Assembly (NCBI GenBank): GCA_030411725.1
Contig: MU839848.1
Coordinates: forward strand, 310,001-374,000
Length of the DNA stretch: 64,000 nucleotides
Reading direction: 5' to 3'
DNA from: Echria macrotheca
Taxonomy: Eukaryota > Ascomycota > Sordariomycetes > Sordariales > Schizotheciaceae
In this document: positions 44,501-54,412 of the stretch, one piece after another
Layout of the letters: each line of letters begins with the position of its first letter
Numbering within the stretch: the first letter of the stretch is position 1
Position numbers and translations under genes: made by a program
The notes under the pieces: generated by a model
Databases searched by the model: none
What the model was told of the DNA's origin: nothing
The model's input: the letters and a program-made list of their open reading frames with translations, nothing else

Positions 44501-44786
44501 TGATTTTTTTCTTCTTGTATTTTAGCAACAAAAAGGCACTCCTTGGATTTCACTAGGCACTGTTGGGACTGTATTGATCACCCCAAACATGGTGCTGCTT
44601 GTGTATTTATACCGAATCACGCTGCTTGAATGCATCTATCTCGAAAGCCTTGACGCCCCCCCACCGCTGACCAGCACAAGCAAGGAAACCTGTATACGAT
44701 GAAACCTTGGACCAATATCCTGCAAATGAACACGCCCTCGCCGGAACACCCTCCTCTACCAAAAATACCCACAGAGACTATACAGC

Positions 44787-47054
44787 TTAGAGGTAATGCG
44801 TGAGGGTCGAAGGAGCCCCAGGGCGCTTCTTCTCGATCGCCAGAACCGTGTCGATGAACTTCTTGTCCAACGTCGGGCTCTTGCGCCGGGCCGCGAGGAG
44901 CTGCGCCGTCTTGAGCACGTTCTTGATCTGTCGGCCGTTCAGCTTGAGCTCCGAGAGCTGCTCGATATCGCCGTCCGTCAGCCCGCTTTTGATGGTGGCG
45001 CCGCGCAAAAAGTTCTTCCAGATGGAGCGACGCGCCGCCGACGTGAGGTCCGGATACTCGAGGCTGACGTGGATACGCGACTGGAAGGCCGCGTCGATGT
45101 TGTCGATCCGGTTGGTCGTCATAAACATGATGCCCTCGTAGTACTCGAGCGTGCGGAGGAAGATGGACACCACCTTGTTGCGCTCCAGATCGTGCGTCGA
45201 CCGGGCCTCGAGGAAGACGTCGCACTCGTCGAGAAGCAAAATCGCGTTCCACCGGGCGACGAGCTCCAGGATCGACTGGAGAGTGCGCTCGACTTCCCAG
45301 GGATCAGAACCGACGTCTCCGGAGCCGAGGCTGTAGAGAGGCGCCTTGAGGTTCTCGGCCACGGCCTCGGCGGTCAGAGTCTTTCCCACGCCCGGAGGTC
45401 CGGAAAGCAGGCAGATGATGCCCTTGCCCTTGCCCGAAATGACATCGTCGAAAGTGCTGCCTTCCAACTGGGACTCGGAGAAGGCGAGGATCAGCTCCTT
45501 CTGGTCGGCAGGAAGCACAAGCTTGTCGAAGGCGTTGTTGTTCCACGTGATTTCGGCGACCTGCTCAATGTAGAAATCGAGCCACTTCTTGAGCTTCAGC
45601 GAGTACCCGCGAGTGCGAGACCGGGCGAGAAGGTGGTGATACGGCGTCAACCGGAACTCGCCCTTGTCGTTGAGACCGTGCTCATCCTTATACTTGCCGA
45701 GACGCTCCAAGTCTTTGGCGCTCCAGTCGCTCAGATACCGCGTGTTGTAGTAAGGGGAGAAGCGGTTGAAGCTGTCGATATCGATGATGATGCGGCCCGA
45801 AACCTGGATCGGGACTTCCTTACCCTCCCGGTCCCAGGTGATGGCCTTGCCCGAGTACGATTTGTAGTGGTGTCCGGCGAGCGACTCGAAGAGCTGACCA
45901 CGCTTGGTGAGTGTCTCGACGACCTCGTCGCGCTTGGCGTGGAAGACGAGCGGATAAACCGACAGGCTGGTGATCTTCTTGGTGCCAATGAACTCGGGAA
46001 TGTCAATGATCTCCTGGTAACGGCCAAAGTTCTTTCCACCGTAGTCGACGCAGTCGCACTTGGTGCGCAGAAAAGACCCGCAGTTGTTGCTCATGTACTC
46101 GGTCTCGGCCAGCTCAAAAGCCGTCAGAGGTCCCTTGTACATGGCCACAACCGGCTTGCCGGGCTGGAAGATCATCCAGAGATGCTTGAACGTGATGACG
46201 CTGTTCTTGACATAGTCCTCAAAGGCCTTGATGCTGTCGCCGATCTCGTACTGGAGGGTATCGTAGAGGAGCTTGAGGTGCTCCTTGGTCTTGTCCTCGA
46301 GGTCTTCGCGCTCGCGGTACTTGACGAGCTCCTGCCACCGGTGCACGAAGGGCTTGAAGGGGGCCTCAAACTCCAGGCGCTCCAACTCGGGGGCAACGCC
46401 GGGATATTCGTCGAGGATCTCGCTGAGCGCTTTCTTCAGCCATGGCGACTGGATGACGATGCTGTGGGCCTCGAGCTTCTTGCGGCTGTCGTTGCTCTTC
46501 ACGTTGCGGACCAGAACGGCAAATGTCTCTGTCTCGGCGTTCTCTGCGGCTTCCTCGACATCCTCGGGATACTTGTCGACCCAGGTCCAGTTTCCATCGT
46601 CGTCCTTGGGCGACCGGTAGATGTTCTTGATCTCGCTGACCGAGCCGATGGGCGCTAGGACCTTCTTCTCCTCGTCGGCCTTCTCGTCGCCGTCCTCATC
46701 CTTGGTCTCCTCGCCGTCTTCGGCCTCGCTCTCGCTTTCCGACTCACTGCTGCTGTCGCTCTCGCTGTCGCTGCTCTCGTCCTTCTTGCTCTTGGACTTG
46801 CGCTTCGACTTTTTGGACTTTTTGGACTTGGACTTGGACTTCTTGGACTTTGACTTTGACTTTGACTTAGACTTTGTGCCGTTGGTTTCGGGGTGGGTGT
46901 CTTTGCAGGTGCAGTGGCAGCAGCGGGTGACTGGGACGACCGTGTCGGTGTTTGTGGAGGCGTTTTCGCCGTTTGTGGTGGCATGCTCGCCATTTGTAGA
47001 GGCGATGGTGACAGCCACAGGCTCGAGGGCCTTAGCATCCGCATTGGCCGTCAT
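44787..47054 (-). CDS. Large AAA ATPase with charged low-complexity N-terminus
   Basis: A single exon encodes 755 residues from the ATG at 47054; the frame extends seven codons further without an ATG. Residues 552-559 are Walker A (GPPGVGKT), Asp609-Glu610 lie in the Walker B ILLLDECD, sensor 1 is FMTTNRIDNID and the arginine segment is AAFQSRIHVSLEYP. The ~350 residues before it (FKHLWMIFQPGKPVVAMY, YKSYSGKAITWDREG, VSGRIIIDIDSFNRF) form the conserved partner region of a fungal AAA family, often annotated DUF7025. Near the N-terminus a CCHCTC cluster is followed by about 30 residues of Ser-Lys repeats and then an acidic Ser/Glu block. Function is unknown; remodelling of protein complexes is the general AAA expectation. 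Confidence 0.9.
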   Translation of the reverse strand: MTANADAKALEPVAVTIASTNGEHATTNGENASTNTDTVVPVTRCCHCTCKDTHPETNGTKSKSKSKSKSKKSKSKSKKSKKSKRKSKSKKDESSDSESDSSSESESESEAEDGEETKDEDGDEKADEEKKVLAPIGSVSEIKNIYRSPKDDDGNWTWVDKYPEDVEEAAENAETETFAVLVRNVKSNDSRKKLEAHSIVIQSPWLKKALSEILDEYPGVAPELERLEFEAPFKPFVHRWQELVKYREREDLEDKTKEHLKLLYDTLQYEIGDSIKAFEDYVKNSVITFKHLWMIFQPGKPVVAMYKGPLTAFELAETEYMSNNCGSFLRTKCDCVDYGGKNFGRYQEIIDIPEFIGTKKITSLSVYPLVFHAKRDEVVETLTKRGQLFESLAGHHYKSYSGKAITWDREGKEVPIQVSGRIIIDIDSFNRFSPYYNTRYLSDWSAKDLERLGKYKDEHGLNDKGEFRLTPYHHLLARSRTRGYSLKLKKWLDFYIEQVAEITWNNNAFDKLVLPADQKELILAFSESQLEGSTFDDVISGKGKGIICLLSGPPGVGKTLTAEAVAENLKAPLYSLGSGDVGSDPWEVERTLQSILELVARWNAILLLDECDVFLEARSTHDLERNKVVSIFLRTLEYYEGIMFMTTNRIDNIDAAFQSRIHVSLEYPDLTSAARRSIWKNFLRGATIKSGLTDGDIEQLSELKLNGRQIKNVLKTAQLLAARRKSPTLDKKFIDTVLAIEKKRPGAPSTLTHYL

Positions 47055-48874
47055 TGCTGCTGATTTCTTGACCAAGATGGGAAAGGTGCAATGGTCGTAT
47101 GTGGCTCGGTGGGACCGAGAGATAAGGCGGAGCGTTGAGGGAAGGGAAGGCGCGAAGGAGAGAGCCCGCCACTATTCACGCAAGGTGTATTTGTGGAAGA
47201 AAATTAGGTGGATTGAACTGTGTTTCTTTCTTGGATTTAGAATCGCGATGGAACAGCTGGCTGTATTTGTACCTTGAAGAAGGTTCGACATTCCTCTCCC
47301 TCTGGCGGCCGCAGTTCTCGACCGCTACTCTGACCTGGGCCTGGCCAATCAGGGCTGTCCGTGACTCACAGCCGCTTCGGCGGGCGTGGCTGCCTTCGGA
47401 TGCATGCGTGTTTCTTGGCTTCTGTCCTCACCCATTGTGCCATTCCGCCTCCTTCTTCGGGTCTGCCTGTCATCTCCGTAGGCATCCCAGGAGCGAGATG
47501 CGGGGACGGGAGGCTGAGTCAAAGCCGGGCCGGACGGGCGCTGGACGCACTGGCCACGACGAACTGAGGCCTCTTTCCACGGCGGCCGGCAGTGGATCGC
47601 ATCGGCCAGCACAGTGCCCCGACAGCTGGCTGCCGCCGTCCCGTCCCCTCCGGAACGTCTTCAGTTTTTGTCCCGTGTCAAAACCTGCCACGTCGCCGGC
47701 CGCCCTCAGTCCAGACTTTATATCGAGACCCATCGCCACTGGAAGACACCTGTGCCAGCAAACATTTTTAAAGACGTGTGGAATCTCACGCACCACGCGG
47801 CAGGCTGCGCGCAAGGGCTGACATGGGGATCCACTGAGGTCCCGTCCTCGCCACGGCGCTGTTCACGGAGGCAACCGTGTCAGGGATGGAACCAAGGCTG
47901 ACATCTGCCGGCCAGTCGGGCAGCCGATTGCGGTTAGGTAAAGGCCGCCTCAACAATCACTTCATTTAGGGATTCTTGAGCTCGTGATGTAATGGTCTCC
48001 AAAAACATCAAGGGTGCATGAATGTTGACCTTTGGCCGATTGACTGTGCGGCACAGTGATGTGCTGTGACTGTTCACCAAGCCCAAGGTTGGTTTTGGAG
48101 GCCCACTACCACATGCATCGGAGGAGCAACGAAAGCTGGGGCTTCTAACTTTTAACTTTGGAACCGTTCAAAAGCAATATTTGCGCGCAATCGCCCGACA
48201 GTTGGTCGCAGTCCAAGTGAGTCCGTTGATGCAGCAAGCACCGTGCCGTGCTGTGGCTAGCTCGCCTGAGCAACAGCTGCACGCCCACCTCCTGTACTAT
48301 CTACGCACGCTCAACACTAAGAAGACTAAGGGCTTGAGGAGAATAGGAAAAGAAGCATGGCGGTGTGGATATCCTTTGCAGCCAGACAACTTTTCCTTTG
48401 CCTTCTAGAACGTTGCCGGCCACGCGCAGGGTGACCAGATATTGAAATCCTCTATTCTCAAACAATGACAGTTTCTCCAGTTCGGAGCGGCCCCTGCGTC
48501 GGCGTGCCTGCTGGACCTTTAGCTTGCATCGATGGTCGAACCTTCCCCATCTTGCTATTTAGGACAGACACCGGCTCGATGCAGCTTCGTGGAACCGGCT
48601 CGGACTTCCCTGGGGACACGCCATCATCGTACATGTATAAAAGAGGGTAACATGCCCGCACTCTAAGCTCCCTGCGGACGAGAAGCTTTTAAGGAGACGA
48701 TGAACCCCTCCGGTTCCCAAGTACCCCATTACAGTCCACCCCAAGCAAAATTCCTACACACAAGAAAGTGGTAAAAGAGCCCGAACTCTGAGTGACGGCT
48801 CTCGATTCCAATCTCTACAAACCCAGCTTCACCGTACCCCAAGAGCTCTATTGCGCATCTTGAGCCATCCCAAG
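47055..48874. other. Divergent intergenic region, 1.8 kb
   Basis: Between the AAA gene (-) and the secreted cysteine-rich gene (+). A 228-codon + frame at 47135-47821 has no recognisable domain and irregular composition. A TATAAAA element lies near the right end. Confidence 0.5.
48636..48642 (+). promoter_or_regulatory. Putative TATA box of the secreted cysteine-rich gene
   Basis: TATAAAA lies about 230 bp before the ATG at 48875 in an otherwise non-coding gap, consistent with an inducible core promoter. Confidence 0.45.
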
Positions 48875-49401
48875 ATGCAGTTCCTCTCCAGCCTCCTGCT
48901 CTTCTCCGCCTTCTCGTCCCCGGTCCTTGCAGCGGTCGCCGGGACCACCGTAAAGGCTGCTCAGGCCGGGGAACTTTTGTTCGAGCACGGTCCGGTAAGT
49001 GTTTTTTCTGTCGAGCCGAGGCCTCTATAAAAATTACAGGTTTCAACTGACAGACAACGCGATAACACTAGCTTACCTGCCGAGCCACCTACCGATACAA
49101 CCGGACGGTGGTCGACGCCAATGTCATCACGCGGTCTGGTCTCCCGTATCTGGATGCCCGACACCGGGACTGCACCATCCGCAAGGGACAGAACGGGTGC
49201 AACCGCGTGAGCTGCTCGCACAACGCGGGCATCTTCGTGTGCGCCAATAACATCAAGTCGGATGTCCCTCTGCGGTGCCGTGATGTCGCCTCCCTAGCGA
49301 GGAGGATCGTGGAGTCGTGCGAGTCCAACGACCGGGTGCAGGGGTCGGTTTGGGACAAGACGGAGACGTTTCGTGTCGAGATCTTCCATAATTGGTGTTG
49401 A
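48875..49401 (+). CDS. Small secreted eight-cysteine protein
   Basis: Exons 48875-48994 and 49072-49401 give 149 residues. The 77-nt intron has a GTAAGT donor; the earlier possible acceptor at GACAG leads at once to a stop, so CACTAG at 49071 is used and joins FEHGP-LTCRATYRYNRT. A signal peptide is evident (MQFLSSLLLFSAFSSPVLA, cleavage near 19-22). The mature part has eight cysteines (LTC, RDC, NGC, VSC, FVC, LRC, ESC and the last residue of HNWC), suggesting four disulfides. The protein ends exactly on a cysteine. I do not recognise the family. Size, secretion and cysteine content fit a fungal effector or antimicrobial-like protein, but this is inference. Confidence 0.78.
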
Positions 49402-50064
49402 TCTTGGACTCTGTTGTGCAATAATCATTGGGTTGAGGAACCGCGTATCCCTTCCTGGGTGAGAGCCTTTTGCACGGTTTAAGATATAACATAAAAGGTG
49501 CTAACTTGGCGTTGGTCATTAATGTAAACAGATGATTCAGGCGTCTAGATTAAAAACAGGCTGCTTTGGATATGGAGCTATTCGTAATGTTTAATGTTGT
49601 AGGAACGAAACTGCTAAGACCGGAGGGCCCTCTGTCCGTGAGTACTTTCGGACCGGTGGGCTTGGGAGTCAATAGGAGTTTAGGCTACCTTCAAGAGCAT
49701 CTAAGTAAACTGGAGCTGCCTGCTGTTCTTTCCCCAAATGTTTGATTCGGGCAGGCGGCAGCCAAGATCATGCCTTCCCAAGATCACAACTTTTTGAGAC
49801 TCTTCCAGATGGTCCTGGACAGACGACACCTGATTCTGTACTTCGGACATTTCCTTCTTCCAATAACTTTCCCCACCAATGACGATCTTGTCCGATTGAT
49901 GCGCAGTCTCTTCCCAAGGGCCGAGAGATGCGTAATCTGCAGATTAGCTGCACGCTCCACAGCGTCCACACCTGGGCATGCAGCACCCAACTCGGGGGTT
50001 CAGCAAAGACCTAATGTAAACTAATGCAACAAAGGGCCGCAGAAGTTCCAGGCAACGGACAAGA
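49402..50064. other. Intergenic, convergent 3' ends
   Basis: The 663 bp lie between the cysteine-rich gene (+) and the conserved unknown gene (-). Nothing recognisable. Confidence 0.55.
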
Positions 50065-51207
50065 CTAAAAGGTAGTCTGGAGCTTGGGGTAGTCCTTCGC
50101 ATGCACCTCCAGATCCGCAAAGATGCGGCTCGAATCATCGCTGCTGAGGCCCTTCATCCGTTGCGCATCTTCTTCGCTTAGCTTCTCCATCTCCTCTGCC
50201 GGGTCTTCGACGTCATTCTTGGTGTCTTGGGGTTCAAGCGCCTTTTCGATGCCCGAGGACTCTCCGACGAGAAGAATTTGGCTGTTGACATAATCGAGAT
50301 GTTTAGGCAGCGTTGGCATCCAGCGGAGAGAGCGAAACTCATCCAAGACTCTTTTAGAAAATGTCAGTATCTCCTCTTCTGGTAGTCCCCGCGCAACTTA
50401 CTCCTTGGGATATTCGGGGCCTTTTGGTAACCGTGCATTCCCAGGCGCGGAATACCCTGGGTTCCTGGTGCTGATTATGAAGCTCCCTTTCTCTTTTAGT
50501 CCGATTGCAGTTTGCACCTCGCCCAGCTTCGCCGGAAGGGTCAGCATATATGCCAAATGACTCTCCCTGCCGGTGGTGGTGATTGCATAGATGCCCTCTC
50601 CGACGGGAGTAACCGCGGGCGTGTGCCGCGTGCCCTTGGTCTTGGTGGCGTATTCGGACCCGCTCAGGAACTCTTCCTTGAGTTTGTCAAACGAGGCGCC
50701 CGCCTTCTCGACGAAGCAGATCCAGCGGTCCCGACCCGTTTGCGGTAGCACCTTCTTGGGAACAGCAAGCAGTCGAGAGTTGCCAGCGTCCCCAATCGGG
50801 CCGCTGCCCAGCTTCGCGTCTGCGGCGATAGGCCGGAGGAGGATGAAACTGCGCGCAATATCGTCGACCGACGATGGCGCGTTGCCGTCGGTGCCCGTAT
50901 TGACCCGCCCGCGAAAGAAGAAGTAGATGATTCCCTTTTCAAGGATGTTGGAGGGCACCTCCTCATCGCGACCATGCGCCTCGACAGCGCTCCCATTTTC
51001 ATTCTTGACGGCTTTGGTCTTGGGGGGAGATTGAGACTCCTTTTTGGTTCGCTTTGGCTCCGGACCGCCGGCCGACGATTCCGGCTCTCGGTCGGTCGTC
51101 TTGTGCTTGGAACCGGGCTTGGCGCGGCTCTCCTCCGGAGCAGATTCCGGAGGCGGCGCTCCTCCTGATTCGGCTGCCTTTTTAGTTTGTGATCTTGTCG
51201 CTGTCAT
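50065..51207 (-). CDS. Conserved fungal protein of unknown function
   Basis: Exons 51207-50402 and 50350-50065 give 363 residues; the 51-nt intron has GTAAGT and AAAAG and joins GPEYPKE-VLDEFRSLRWMP. Residues 1-85 are Lys/Ser/Pro-rich with basic patches (EPKRTKKES) suggesting nuclear location. The conserved core starts SNILEKGIIYFFFRGRVN and includes DDIARSFILLRPIAADAKLG, AGNSRLLAVPKKVLPQTGRD, EGIYAITTTGRESHLAYMLT and EKGSFIISTRNP. The C-terminus is acidic. I recall relatives across filamentous ascomycetes that are sometimes labelled BTB-domain transcription factors, but I see no BTB fold here. No catalytic motif is evident. Confidence 0.87.
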
Positions 51208-51450
51208 GGTGGTTTATTACTGTGAATGAAGCGGAATTCGACTTGTGATTCATGTAGCGGAAGAAATTGGAGAAGGCGCGCGATGAAGGGGTTTACAATG
51301 GCCATTGGAGGTGATGTCATAGGATCGGACCGGACCGGGGTAGTTGGAGATCTCAGCATTACACCGGTTTCGATGCAAAATGAAAACCAGCCCAACGACT
51401 CGATTTCGCAATCATATATCGATATGGTGGATAGAGTCAACAACCTCAAA

Positions 51451-51531
51451 GGCGTGGTGGCAGAGTGGTCTAATGCGCAAGACTCGAAATCTTGTTCCTT
51501 CGGGAGCGTCTGTTCGAATCAGGCCCACGTC
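51451..51531 (+). tRNA. tRNA-Ser(CGA)
   Basis: Acceptor stem GGCGTGG pairs with CCACGTC (51525-51531) with one G-U. The anticodon stem CAAGA/TCTTG encloses CTCGAAA, giving anticodon CGA at 51485-51487 (Ser, codon UCG). The long variable arm (TTCCTTCGGGAGC) is typical of tRNA-Ser, and the T arm holds TTCGAAT. There is no intron and, as usual for eukaryotes, no encoded CCA. Confidence 0.93.
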
Positions 51532-52921
51532 GAAAACATCAACAACTCTAACAAGCTTGGACGTAGTAATCTTTTGCATTTTTTAACTTCAGTGAAACTG
51601 CCACAAAGGTTGGTTTTTGCTTTTTGAAATTTCTACTCTGCAGCAACGGGTACTGGGATGGTTGAGGCTGAGCCCGCGCCTGAGTGACCACTAGGCGTTC
51701 TCCTTTGTCACCTCGTAGAACGAACGGGATAATTACCAAGAATAAGAATAATAACAGACACAATGGGGATTATTCGCTACACTCACAGAAACTCGAGAGG
51801 TCACTTGTGACCGAGGCTCTGCCTTGGTGAGCTCAAGAATAGCGGGCACCACGGGGACGCAATCTGGTTTGCAGGTTATCTATTTGATTCATAAATTCTG
51901 CATCGACAGACGTCAACACGGGAAGTCACGTTGGACTATCCACCTTCCCTATCATGCAGCCGGACCGAACTCACCACGTCACTTGGACAGTCCAACCCGG
52001 GAAGGTAAGGTAGCAGGTATTGGACAACCAACCGGGAAATTTTTCACTCTCTTCCTAATCTACCGAACACGACACCTCATGCCGTATCTCCGCGTCACCT
52101 AGTCTACAGGTCGAGGTTTGTCAACTGTCACTTCCCATGCCAGTGCGAGAATGGAGTATTGCCGTTTGTATATATATGACTTATTTTACGGCGAGAAACT
52201 CGTGAACAAGACTGGAATTTATTGCTGACTTGACCTGTTATCACGCTCCCAGGGCTCGAGATCGACGTTCCCACTACGAAACCGTCAACCACCGACAACA
52301 TCCCCGCAAACCACAGGAGTCACCCGAGCATGCTCGAGGTCGGTGCGAGTTCTTCCCGAACGACAATGGTCTTGGCGGTACTCCGACCGGCCCGCTGTCT
52401 TACCAATGATCCACGTGGGCGGGTAATCGGCACCGAAACGCTCAAAGCTCAATTTCTTACACCAATCTAGGAACCCTGTAGCCACGCACGCCGCTATCAT
52501 ACACCTGCATTTGCAACCAAACCTCCCGTACCACTGGATCGAGGCTGACGCCCCTGTGTTAGGCTGAACTGACCCGTCGCCAAGTCGGACCCTGCCGACT
52601 TGGCTGTGGAAGTCCATTTCTGCTTTCTGTAAGTGAGAGTCAAGTCCTTCCTGCAGTAGCAGCGGCCCTTTCCTTGATGAGTACCCCTACCACCTCGGAG
52701 TATCGGTTGCTGACTACCGGCAGTACTTTTGCAGCACACTTTCCCCACTATGATATTTGATTGCTCTATTGCTAGCTTCATCTAAACGGTACCCGCCGCC
52801 CGCGTCTCTGAAAATGCTACCAAGCTATGCCATGGAAATCGACGAAAGCCGCCCCCAAGAATACAAGCAACGCGTCCATCCGCTCGCTATGATTGCCGGA
52901 ATAGAAGTAGCGGCCCGCCGC
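51532..52921. other. Intergenic between tRNA-Ser and amidoligase gene
   Basis: The 1.4 kb contain the Pol III terminator and the 3' flank of the amidoligase gene. Frames up to about 120 codons are unconvincing. Confidence 0.5.
51579..51584 (+). terminator. Pol III terminator of tRNA-Ser
   Basis: A T6 run about 48 bp after the tRNA end, with an earlier T4 at 51572-51575, is a likely RNA polymerase III stop. Confidence 0.6.
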
Positions 52922-54412
52922 TCACAACCCGGTGACCCCAATGGCTCCCTCGTGCTCGCGGATGACCTTGTTTTCAAATCCCTCGAACACGGGTGCGGGT
53001 ATCTCCAAATCTTGCATCAGCTCTCGAAGGGTGCGGCCGCGGTGCTGTGCCAGAGTTTCCCCACGAGCCCTTCCAGTCGAATGTTCGCCCATCCCCTGCA
53101 GCAAGCGGCTGACGGCACCTGAAAAGCGCTCGTCGGACCGAAGCATGGCCACCTCGCAAATCCTGGAGCAGATGATGACCCAATTCAGAATCAGGTCATG
53201 CTGAACCGTCCCCTCCATCATGCGGAACTCGATTGTCCGTGGGCTACGGTGCGCCCGCTCGTCTTCCAAGCCAAAAGCACTGAAATTGAAGCCCAGTCTC
53301 CGGTACTGCTTGCCAGGACCCGATAGCAGCCTTCCTAAGTCTAGGGATGTCTTGGCCTGCCAAATCTCGTGAAGTGCCCGTCGATCCTGCGGCATGACTT
53401 GTCCGCATAGGATTCTCCGAACCCCTGCGTCTTCAATGTCGTCGGCTGGCCGAGGAAGCGAGGTGTTTGACTCGGATACCTTTTCCGCTAGACGGCTATA
53501 GCGCCTGAGCTCCGAGCCCCAGGTGTAAACATTATTGTAATTGGGTGACCGGGGGTCCCGAATACTGCGTAGCGTTGGCTCGGCCGCCCAGAGGAACGAC
53601 CCGAGTCTTTTGAGCGTAGGCAGAGCGAAACTTCGTCCATCGATTCGGCCGAGGTGCACATGAACTTCACAAGTGAAGTTGGCCCTCAGGCGATGATTGA
53701 AGTTGAGAGCAGTGAGGACGCGCTTGATGTGGTGGTGCGTGTCGGCATCTTGGGCCGGCATCTTGGGGGACGAGATCTCGAGAGGGACCCAGACGTAGCG
53801 GTTGGAGGATATTTTCTTCTCTTCTGGTCCCGGCTCAACCGAGTTGGCCTTCTTGACGATCCATGCGGACTCCCAGAACTGACGCTCGGTTAGATTCTGT
53901 GCGGAAATGGACTGGATAGTGGTCGCGCCGGAGCCAGCTTGCCGGATGGTTTTCGCGACCGCTTCATACGCCTGCTTGCGACAGGCATCCTCGTCGTTTC
54001 GGGCGTCTCTCGAGATTCGTTGAACGGGGCGACTGTCTTGCTCCTCTGGGTCCGCTTCACCATCGACCAGGAGGGGCAACAAGAACTTCAACTCGATGGC
54101 TACAGCGAGGTTCTCGACTTGGTCGTCCTCGCAGAGCTGGGCTTCGTTTGCCATCTTGGTCTTGGGAGTGGTCTGATTTCCGAGACGGCCTTGTCGAAGT
54201 TTGAGAGGGAGGAGGCTGCTCTCTGTCGAGATGTCACTGGCTTCCCTGTCGCCGAGAAAGGGAGCCATATTTGTGTGAGAGAGAAGAGTCCTGGCTGCGG
54301 CCTCGAACAAGCTGGCGAGCACAACACAAAGGCTGGAGTAACCCGATTGTTTTCCGACAAAGAATGAGATGAACGAGCGCCACCGCCCCTCGTGTCTGGG
54401 AATGGACTTCAT
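52922..54412 (-). CDS. Putative amidoligase (Amidoligase_2-type)
   Basis: A single exon encodes 496 residues from the first in-frame ATG (54412, A at -3). A second ATG at 54268 (A at -3, G at +4) would give 448 residues and omits a stretch that may be 5' UTR. The first core strand is VAIELKFLLPLL, the equivalent of the GxExE strand in the glutamine-synthetase-like amidoligase fold. Later blocks are NFTCEVHVHLGRIDGRSF, with the metal-binding His-x-His, and RTIEFRMMEGTVQHDLILNW, with the Arg-x-x-Glu-Phe-Arg motif. Enzymes of this fold form amide or isopeptide bonds using ATP, but the substrate of the fungal branch is unknown. Two acidic loops lie between core strands. No partner gene (such as a peptidase or carrier) is adjacent. 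Confidence 0.82.
   Translation of the reverse strand: MKSIPRHEGRWRSFISFFVGKQSGYSSLCVVLASLFEAAARTLLSHTNMAPFLGDREASDISTESSLLPLKLRQGRLGNQTTPKTKMANEAQLCEDDQVENLAVAIELKFLLPLLVDGEADPEEQDSRPVQRISRDARNDEDACRKQAYEAVAKTIRQAGSGATTIQSISAQNLTERQFWESAWIVKKANSVEPGPEEKKISSNRYVWVPLEISSPKMPAQDADTHHHIKRVLTALNFNHRLRANFTCEVHVHLGRIDGRSFALPTLKRLGSFLWAAEPTLRSIRDPRSPNYNNVYTWGSELRRYSRLAEKVSESNTSLPRPADDIEDAGVRRILCGQVMPQDRRALHEIWQAKTSLDLGRLLSGPGKQYRRLGFNFSAFGLEDERAHRSPRTIEFRMMEGTVQHDLILNWVIICSRICEVAMLRSDERFSGAVSRLLQGMGEHSTGRARGETLAQHRGRTLRELMQDLEIPAPVFEGFENKVIREHEGAIGVTGL

Noticed and set aside
44796..46658. 620-codon + frame with an ATG
   Set aside because: It is exactly antisense to the AAA ATPase, whose motifs are unmistakable; GC-rich third positions keep the opposite frame open.
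47135..47821. 228-codon + frame between AAA and cysteine-rich genes
   Set aside because: No domain, mixed composition and no splice or promoter support; could be 5' UTR sequence.
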